NCBI RefSeq assembly: GCF_030247185.1
Contig: NC_080572.1
Span: forward strand, 157,417,080 to 157,481,079
Source: Malaya genurostris
Taxonomy: Eukaryota; Arthropoda; Insecta; Diptera; Culicidae
Direction of reading: 5' to 3'
DNA length: 64,000 nucleotides
The notes below the pieces were generated by a model. It saw only the letters and a list, made by a program, of their open reading frames with translations. It had not been told where the DNA came from and ran no database searches. Positions 56,865 to 64,000 of the stretch are shown here, piece after piece. The number at the start of each line of letters is the position of its first letter. The first letter of the stretch is position 1. The translations under genes were made by a program, and so were the position numbers.

Positions 56865-57210
56865 AAATTTATATATTTGATAGAAAATAATTATGAAACT
56901 GAATATAGATTTCTACTTTATGAAATGTAATAACATGAATTGTAATGCAGTTATTAAATTTAAATTTAGAACTCTAATTTGTATCTTTAGTATGTATTTT
57001 GCTAAAGCCGGTATTAAAGCAGTCCCTAGAGCGACTATAATGCCAATTAGTGATATTATGCTGTCCAGATTGGAAACCTGGGGAGTGTTGCAATGGTCGT
57101 ATTAGTGACGGCGCAAAAAAGGTGCGAAAACTTCAAAACTGTCGCAAAAAATATTTCAATTTGTAAGTGTTTTTAATTGATGGCAAAACAAAGTCACTAT
57201 AATCCGGTTC
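56865..57210. other. Unique AT-rich spacer in the giant element
   Basis: 345 bp between the 11-bp and the 117-bp arrays. A 70-codon frame (56893-57105) has no recognisable feature. Confidence 0.5.
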
Positions 57211-60200
57211 CATTGACACGCTCTGTCACCCATCATTAGATTCCCAAAAGCGACAAAATAGAAAATTTTCTTCGATTTGAACACTTCCACTCATTCTAAA
57301 CATCAAAACTTATTGATTTTCAAACCCCATTGACGCGCTCTTTCACCCATCATTAGATTCCCAAAAGCGACAAAATAGAAAATTTTCTCCGATTTGAACA
57401 CCTCCACGCATTCGAAACATTAAAACTTATTGATTTTGAAGCCCCATTGACACGCTCTTTCACCCATCATTAGATTCCCAAAAGCGACAAAACAGAATAT
57501 TTTCTCCGTTTTGAACACCTCCACGCATTCGAAACATCAAAACTTATTGATTTTCAAACCCCATTGACACGCTCTTTCACCCATCATTAGATTCCCAAAA
57601 ACGACAAAACAGAATATTTTCTCCGATTTGAACATCTCCACGCATTCGAAACATTAAAACTTATTGATTTTGAAGCCCCATTGACACGCTCTTTCACCCA
57701 TCATTAGATTCCCCAAAGGGACAAAATATAAAATTTTCTCCGATTTGAACACCTCCACGCATTCGAAACATCAAAATTTATTGATTTTGAAGTCCCATTG
57801 ACACGTTCTGTCACCCATCATTAGATTCCCAAAAGCGACAAAATAGAAAATTTTCTCCGATTTGAACACCTTCACTCATTCGAAACATCAAAACTTATTG
57901 ATTTTTAAACCCCATTGACACGCTCTTTCACCCATCATTAGATTCCCAAAAGCGACAAAATAGAAAATTTTCTCCGATTTGAACACCTCCACGCATTCGA
58001 AACATCAAAACTTATTGATTTTCAAACCCCATTGACATGCTCTTTCACCCATCATTAGATTCCCAAAAGCGACAAAATAGAAAATTTTCTCCGATTTGAA
58101 CACCTCCACGCATTCGAAACATCAAAATTTATTGATTTTGAAGTCCCATTGACACGTTCTGTCACCCATCATTAGATTCCCAAAAGCGACAAAACAGAAT
58201 ATTTTCTCCGATTTGAACACCTCCACGCATTCGAAACATCAAAACTTATTGATTTTGAAGCCCCATTGACACGCTCTTTCACCCATCATTAGATTCCCAA
58301 AAGCGACAAAATAGAATATTTTCTCCGATTTGAACACCTCCACGCATTCGAAACATTAAAACTTATTGATTTTGAAGCCCCATTGACACGCTCTTTCACC
58401 CATCATTAGATTCCCAAAAGCGACAAAACAGAATATTTTCTCCGTTTTGAACACCTCCACGCATTCGAAACATCAAAACTTATTGATTTTCAAACCCCAT
58501 TGACACGCTCTTTCACCCATCATTAGATTCCCAAAAACGACAAAACAGAATATTTTCTCCGATTTGAACACCTCCACGCATTCGAAACATTAAAACTTAT
58601 GATTTTGAAGCCCCATTGACACGCTCTTTCACCCATCATTAGATTCCCCAAAGGGACAAAATAGAAAATTTTCTCCGATTTGAACACCTCCACGCATTCG
58701 AAACATCAAAATTTATTGATTTTGAAGTCCCATTGACACGTTCTGTCACCCATCATTAGATTCCCAAAAGCGACAAAATAGAAAATTTTCTCCGATTTGA
58801 ACACCTTCACTCATTCGAAACATCAAAACTTATTGATTTTCAAACCCCATTGACACGCTCTTTCACCCATCATTAGATTCCCAAAAACGACAAAACAGAA
58901 TATTTTCTCCGATTTGAACACCTCCACGCATTCGAAACATTAAAACTTATTGATTTTGAAGCCCCATTGACACGCTCTTTCACCCATCATTAGATTCCCC
59001 AAAGGGACAAAATATAAAATTTTCTCCGATTTGAACACCTCCACGCATTCGAAACATCAAAATTTATTGATTTTGAAGTCCCATTGACACGTTCTGTCAC
59101 CCATCATTAGATTCCCAAAAGCGACAAAATAGAAAATTTTCTCCGATTTGAACACCTTCACTCATTCGAAACATCAAAACTTATTGATTTTTAAACCCCA
59201 TTGACACGCTCTTTCACCCATCATTAGATTCCCAAAAGCGACAAAATAGAAAATTTTCTCCGATTTGAACACCTCCACGCATTCGAAACATCAAAACTTA
59301 TTGATTTTCAAACCCCATTGACATGCTCTTTCACCCATCATTAGATTCCCAAAAGCGACAAAATAGAAAATTTTCTCCGATTTGAACACCTCCACGCATT
59401 CGAAACATCAAAATTTATTGATTTTGAAGTCCCATTGACACGTTCTGTCACCCATCATTAGATTCCCAAAAGCGACAAAACAGAATATTTTCTCCGATTT
59501 GAACACCTCCACGCATTCGAAACATCAAAACTTATTGATTTTGAAGCCCCATTGACACGCTCTTTCACCCATCATTAGATTCCCAAAAGCGACAAAATAG
59601 AATATTTTCTCCGATTTGAACACCTCCACGCATTCGAAACATTAAAACTTATTGATTTTGAAGCCCCATTGACACGCTCTTTCACCCATCATTAGATTCC
59701 CAAAAGCGACAAAACAGAATATTTTCTCCGTTTTGAACACCTCCACGCATTCGAAACATCAAAACTTATTGATTTTCAAACCCCATTGACACGCTCTTTC
59801 ACCCATCATTAGATTCCCAAAAACGACAAAACAGAATATTTTCTCCGATTTGAACACCTCCACGCATTCGAAACATTAAAACTTATTGATGTTGAAGCCC
59901 CATTGACACGCTCTTTCACCCATCATTAGATTCCCCAAAGGGACAAAATAGAAAATTTTCTCCGATTTGAACACCTCCACGCATTCGAAACTTCAAAATT
60001 TATTGATTTTGAAGTCCCATTGACACGTTCTGTCACCCATCATTAGATTCCCAAAAGCGACAAAATAGACAATTTTCTCCGATTTGAACACCTTCACTCA
60101 TTCGAAACATCAAAACTTATTGATTTTCAAACCCCATTGACACGCTCTTTCACCCATCATTAGATTCCCAAAAGCGACAAAACAGAATATTTTCTCCGAT

Positions 60201-60500
60201 TTGAACACCTCCACGCATTTGAAAAATCAAAACTTATTGATTTTGAAGCTCCATTGACACGCTCTTTCACCCATCATTAGATTCCCAAAAGCGACAAAAT
60301 AGAATATTTTCTCCGATTTGAACACCTCCACGCATTCGAAACATTAAAACTTATTGATTTTGAAGCCCCATTGACACGCTCTTTCACCCATCATTAGATT
60401 CCCAAAAGCGACAAAATAGAAAATTTTCTCCGATTTGAACACCTCCACGAAACCACCGAAACATCAAAATTTATTGATTTTGAAGTCCCATTGACACGCC
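57211..60500 (-). repeat. 117-bp satellite with 11-unit higher-order repeat
   Basis: About 28 tandem units of 117 bp (CATTGACACGCTCTTTCACC starts at 57211, 57328 variant, 57445, 57562...). Diagnostic variants repeat at 1286-1287 bp: AAAGGGACAAAATATA at 57715 and 59001, GACATGCTC at 58034 and 59320, the GGACAAAATAGAAAA variant at 58654 and 59941. That is 11 x 117, so the array has a higher-order repeat of 11 units, present about 2.5 times. One unit has a 1-bp deletion (near 58597). Confidence 0.92.
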
Positions 60501-60906
60501 CTATTACGTACCGCTAATCTTTTGTTGGATGCATAATTTTCTATTGTCATCAATTTTCGCACCCCTCACCAGATGAAACACAACATCAACGATTTAAAAA
60601 GTAAATCAATTTGCATTCATGTCTGATCACGATCACGTTTGATTTTTGTCACAATGCTCAAAACAGATCAAATCATCCAATGATTGATCTTACAAAGATC
60701 TAGATCAGCTGTGTTTCAAAATCAGCAGTGATTTTGTGTAACGGAAGATCATTGCCGATCGTCCTAGATGTGATTTGGAGATGACTGATCAACTGATCGT
60801 AAAAAGATCAGATCAGTAGTGATCTTTAAAGGAAAGATCACAAGTGATTCATGATCAGTAGTGATCGTGATTTGATGATTTTTTGATCGTGATTTTGCCA
60901 GCCCAG

Positions 60907-61880
60907 ACAATGTTACCTTTTGCAGTAATTACTCCCTCTTGAGTCGGTGCCGCTCCAGGAAACGCGCCGACAAACTGCTGCTGTTCCCTCATGCCATACA
61001 ATGGCACCGATCGGTTAAGCGTTTTCACTTTAGAATTCGATGGATTTGTTTCGATTTCCTTCCCTTGAATCGGTGCCGTTCGAGGAATCGCGCCGGTATA
61101 CTGCTGCTGTTCCTTCACGCCAAAATATGGCACCTGACGATCAAATGATTGCATGGTCGAATTAAATACTGGCAGGCAGGAACTGAATCCGCGATGTTCA
61201 CTACCGATGATCGCATTTTGTCGTTCGGGTGAAACTGCTCTATTAAACCTTTCCAGAGCTGTCTGATTACCCTTCTCCTGCTGCTGGATTCCTGATTCAG
61301 ATTAGCTGCTGCTGATAGGTCTCCCGATTGTCCCACCGGTATAGATCCGTTTGCGCTGTCACACTGATCAGTGCATTGTTGCTTCCACTGCTGTACTCTG
61401 TCTAAACTCGCTCTTTTGCTAACCTTACTTCTGTTGCTGACAGTTTCATCCGTTTCGTTTAATTCTTCCTGCAGTACTTTATACTTTTCATCAAGATGAC
61501 GTTTCTCCATCTCTTGCCTTTCTTCCAATTGTTGCTTTTTTAATGACAACCGTGCAGCTCTAACACTGGAAGTCGATGTACGGGAACAAATACTGTGCGG
61601 CAAACAATGGTTACAGATCTACGATAGATCAGCTACCGAGGTTCACACATTTCATGTGCCACCATCCGTCGCATTGGTCACACTGCACACAATCGTCAAA
61701 ATTCTCCGAGCGGTCACAGCAGATACAACCGGTTGTTTGATTCTTCTCCAAGATATGTGAACTGGTGAGGTTATCATCATCATGGCGGTGATCATCCGAA
61801 TTTATAATGGCGATAATTCTTAAAGTTTTGTTCAGAGAACAAAAGGGGAATTCTTCACCGACTCTTTTCAGCAATTCGCA
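60907..61880 (-). pseudogene. BEL/Pao Gag, N-terminal part with PHD-like finger
   Basis: Minus-strand frames: 61874-61629 ends in a Cys-rich CICCDRSENFDDCVQCDQCD then GWWHMKCVNLGS, a PHD-type zinc finger seen at the N-terminus of insect BEL/Pao Gag proteins. 61603-61115 is a Lys/Glu-rich coiled-coil-like region (LSLKKQQLEERQEMEKRHLD). 61154-60907 has two related blocks (YTGAIPRTAPIQG, FVGAFPGAAPTQE). It is cut at 60906 by the giant element; the capsid is not found beyond it. Frameshift near 61620. Confidence 0.65.
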
Positions 61881-63017
61881 GACTCGTTGGTGCGAGATAG
61901 CTTTAAGCTAGAATTCAATTTATTAGTAAATTTGTTCTTATAATTCAATTATCTTACTCACAATTATCGGTTTTTAACCACTTTTAACTGAACAAGAAAT
62001 ACTGCCTCGATTCTTCAAATTCCAAACTGTGATACAATTTTAGGTTAATTTAGATATTCTATAGTAATTACTGTGATAAGTTTACTTACTGTAACAAACT
62101 GTGATAATAGCACAAACTAACAGACATGACAGTATGAGTAAATTCTTATGAAAAAAATTTTTCGTTATGCACTAGCTCCACCTATATTGTACTGCGCGAA
62201 CTATTTACTATTTGTACACCCCTTGTGTTATGTAAAAGTTTTTTTACTAGTTGGTTTCCCCTCGTTTGTCAACACCGATCAGCTGCTTGCAGAGATGCCT
62301 GATTTCATCAAAATATTTGAAAATGAATCGTCACAATAAATTATTGGATTACGTTGATAATATATTTAACTTTTTTGCGATGTTGGAAGGTAACCATTTA
62401 TTTGACTCAACGTTGTTCATCCAGACTATTGTTTATTGTGTTGGTAGTTATCACACGAAATTAAGTGGCGGCAGACCAGAAGCAAGTAAATATTGTAACA
62501 AAACGGGTTCGATTTTGTCTTGCGTTGGAGGATGAGAACACAATTATGTATATAGTTTTGGCAATATGTATTAAATCTGTATCCTGCATGAAATTCGCAT
62601 GGACGTATACAAATCAATACATTATAGGTAATTCTGTATGAATGGCAACTCTGTTGGTAAATGAAAAAAATAAACACAGTCTAGATGACAGACAGGATGT
62701 TTTTGATAGGGTAACGTGGCGCCATCATGACACATGTGAGTACTGTCCCAAATAAAGGAATATTCGGAATGACCGTTAAAATGATTGAAGAATCTAATTT
62801 GAGTGTCCTGTCTGTTAGTCTGTGATAATAGGTTAAGCTAGATATATAATGAATTTACTGCACTGGAATTTATATTTAGGTAGAACTATTGAAATGTATG
62901 ACTTAACATCGTCACAAACCTCGTGTTCCGCACACTCTCGGTATGATTATTACACAAAATGAATCGTTCCGTCCGTGCACGTCAAAGTTGTCAAACGTAA
63001 ACGTTCGACGCATCATT
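61881..63017. other. No gene; probable BEL leader/LTR zone
   Basis: 1.1 kb upstream of the BEL gag on its strand. CTGTGATAATAG occurs at 62098 and 62820, and an inverted pair GACAGACAGGA / TCCTGTCTGT at 62688 and 62807, so LTR sequence may be here, but I could not define its ends. Short frames on both strands look accidental. Confidence 0.4.
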
Positions 63018-63019
63018 TA

Positions 63020-63709
63020 CACGCTCGTTCAATGTTACTCTAAAGTGAGTACAATTTCACTCACTTTCGTTAAAAGTGGAACTACTCTATAGTGAGTAAA
63101 GCTTGTTTACTCACTTTTGAGTAAATATGGTAGTTGTCAAATTCATCAAATTACTTACTTACTTAATCATTACTCAGCTCTATAAATGGGATAATTAGCT
63201 CGAGTGAGTAAATATTACACAATATCATTCGAATTTTCTAAAGAATTCTTTATTTTAATCAAAACTACGTGTAAATTAAAAACAATGCAACATTTTTTAA
63301 ATATTTTCTCGATTTACATTTTGTAGTTTTTCTATATAAAGTTGGAAATGTTTCTCTCTCACGTATCCTGGAACGAAGGTTGCACAAATGTGGCATCGAA
63401 AAACTTCAATCATTATTAGGATTAGGAGGTATAACAATATTACCTTTTAATTTTCGATAGACTTCTTCATCTACCACGGCTCCAACCTGCTCCATTTTTT
63501 TTTTCAAATTTCCTTTCTACAAAAATCATTGAACGTATATTTTCACAGAACGTTTTCAAAGCTCTGTCAGTAAAACTTGTTGTCAATTTAGAAACTGAAT
63601 AAAAGTTACTCAGTCTTCTAAATCAAGATTACTCACTTTTTGACATTTGCACTAAATAAACAAAAGTGAGTAGAAGTTACTCACTTGAGAGTAACATTGA
63701 ATGAGCGTG
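63020..63709. mobile_element. TA-flanked MITE with GTGAGTA/TTACTCAC repeats
   Basis: 690 bp flanked by TA (63018-63019, 63710-63711). Inverted termini: CACGCTCGTTCAATGTTACTC at the left, GAGTAACATTGAATGAGCGTG at the right, one mismatch, extending into repeated AGTGAGTA/TTACTCACTT motifs at both ends. No transposase. TA target and TIRs suggest a Tc1/mariner-type or related driver. Confidence 0.82.
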
Positions 63710-63711
63710 TA

Positions 63712-64000
63712 CATCCGGTAGAGCAGTGCTGGCAGTAACAACTAGAATGTATTGAGCAATTTGACGTCTCAGTTACTCACACCGATGCAGAGTGCGCAGA
63801 TCTATTCATATACGAAATTAGAATGTGTGCGAGCCGAATTCAAAGTTTGTTGTGGGTTCAATTTTACACTGAGGTAAAACATTTTTGACTCGTAATCATA
63901 CACTGCGAAAAATGCATATAGAATTTCGTAAGTTATGAACTAATGAACCAAATAGAAGTCAGTTCCATGACGTGATATAGAGTTTTATGAACGATTTTAT
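63712..64000. other. No feature seen at the window end
   Basis: About 290 bp of mixed sequence without a recognisable repeat or frame. Confidence 0.5.

Larger units (their letters stand above)
52558..60906. mobile_element. Giant satellite-bearing element (8.35 kb)
   Basis: Left terminus CAGGGCTGGAAAAATCAC (52558); right terminus, inverted, CTGGGCTGGCAAAATCAC (60906). Both ends continue into about 300 bp rich in GATCA and CACTACTGATC motifs. Between them: one unit of a 117-bp repeat (52930-53045), an 11-bp satellite (53050-56864), 345 bp of unique AT-rich sequence, and about 28 inverted copies of the 117-bp repeat (57211-60500). No transposase and no clear target duplication. It interrupts or abuts a BEL gag at 60907. 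Confidence 0.65.

Noticed and set aside
52982..56930. Three ~1,300-codon open frames with SKSNQNQIKIK repeats
   Set aside because: They are the same 11-bp satellite read in three frames. A stop-free repeat opens all plus frames; no start context, no non-repeat domain.
53050..60500. CRISPR-like array
   Set aside because: Direct tandem repeats without unique spacers in a eukaryotic context; satellites.
52558..60906. Target-site duplication for the giant element
   Set aside because: The 8 bases outside each end (GCTGGCCG and ACAATGTT) do not match, so simple insertion into the BEL gag cannot be claimed.

Overview
The window looks like repeat-dense insect heterochromatin or intergenic DNA, most likely from a culicine mosquito (Aedes/Culex type). 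This is inferred from the mix of transposon clades (I/MosquI-like, R1, RTE, Jockey, BEL/Pao, gypsy, DD37D mariner, Transib) and from several copies of a ~330-bp dispersed repeat that I associate with mosquito genomes. There are no prokaryotic gene signals and I see no convincing host protein-coding gene. Almost every coding stretch is a decayed fragment of a mobile element, and many are nested in one another.

Layout. 1-5.9 kb: an I-clade LINE fragment (minus strand) abuts a promoter-bearing repeat family, here called AF (A-flanked) family; an AF-related copy carries a 126-bp tandem array. 5.9-7.5 kb: gypsy gag remnant. 7.5-10.8 kb: nearly full-length but broken RTE-type LINE. 10.8-13.5 kb: a second I-clade LINE with an internal inversion, with a deleted DD37D mariner next to it. 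13.5-17 kb: gypsy gag, an I RNase H scrap and another AF copy. 17-27.5 kb: two R1 LINEs in inverted orientation, the second lying within an I-clade element and itself carrying a foldback insertion. 27.7-30.2 kb: another LINE RT and the ~330-bp mosquito repeat. 31.7-35.7 kb: a Jockey LINE whose gag is split by an AF element. 38.97-41.88 kb: a Transib/RAG1-like DNA transposon. 42.8-45.3 kb: a Jockey-superfamily LINE split by an insertion with an 8-bp target duplication. 47-51.6 kb: more ~330-bp repeats around a decayed two-exon hAT-like gene. 52.56-60.91 kb: a giant satellite-filled element. 60.9-61.9 kb: BEL/Pao gag with a PHD-like finger. 63.0-63.7 kb: a TA-flanked MITE.

The most notable finding is the Transib/RAG1-like element at 38968-41876. 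Both ends read heptamer CACAGTG, a 23-bp spacer, then ACAAAAACA, one base away from the vertebrate V(D)J recombination signal nonamer. It is flanked by a perfect 5-bp duplication (CATTG) and encodes recognisable RAG1/Transib C-terminal sequence. It also has ~0.9-kb inverted arms, each with a copy of the transposase 3' end. The second is the 8.35-kb unit at 52558-60906, which carries ~347 uninterrupted copies of an 11-bp repeat and ~28 copies of a 117-bp repeat that form an 11-unit higher-order repeat. The 117-bp repeat has a single inverted founder-like copy at the other end.

Limits: clade names come from motif recognition, not alignment. Element ends are given where a repeat boundary, target duplication or terminal repeat is visible and are otherwise approximate (tens of bases).
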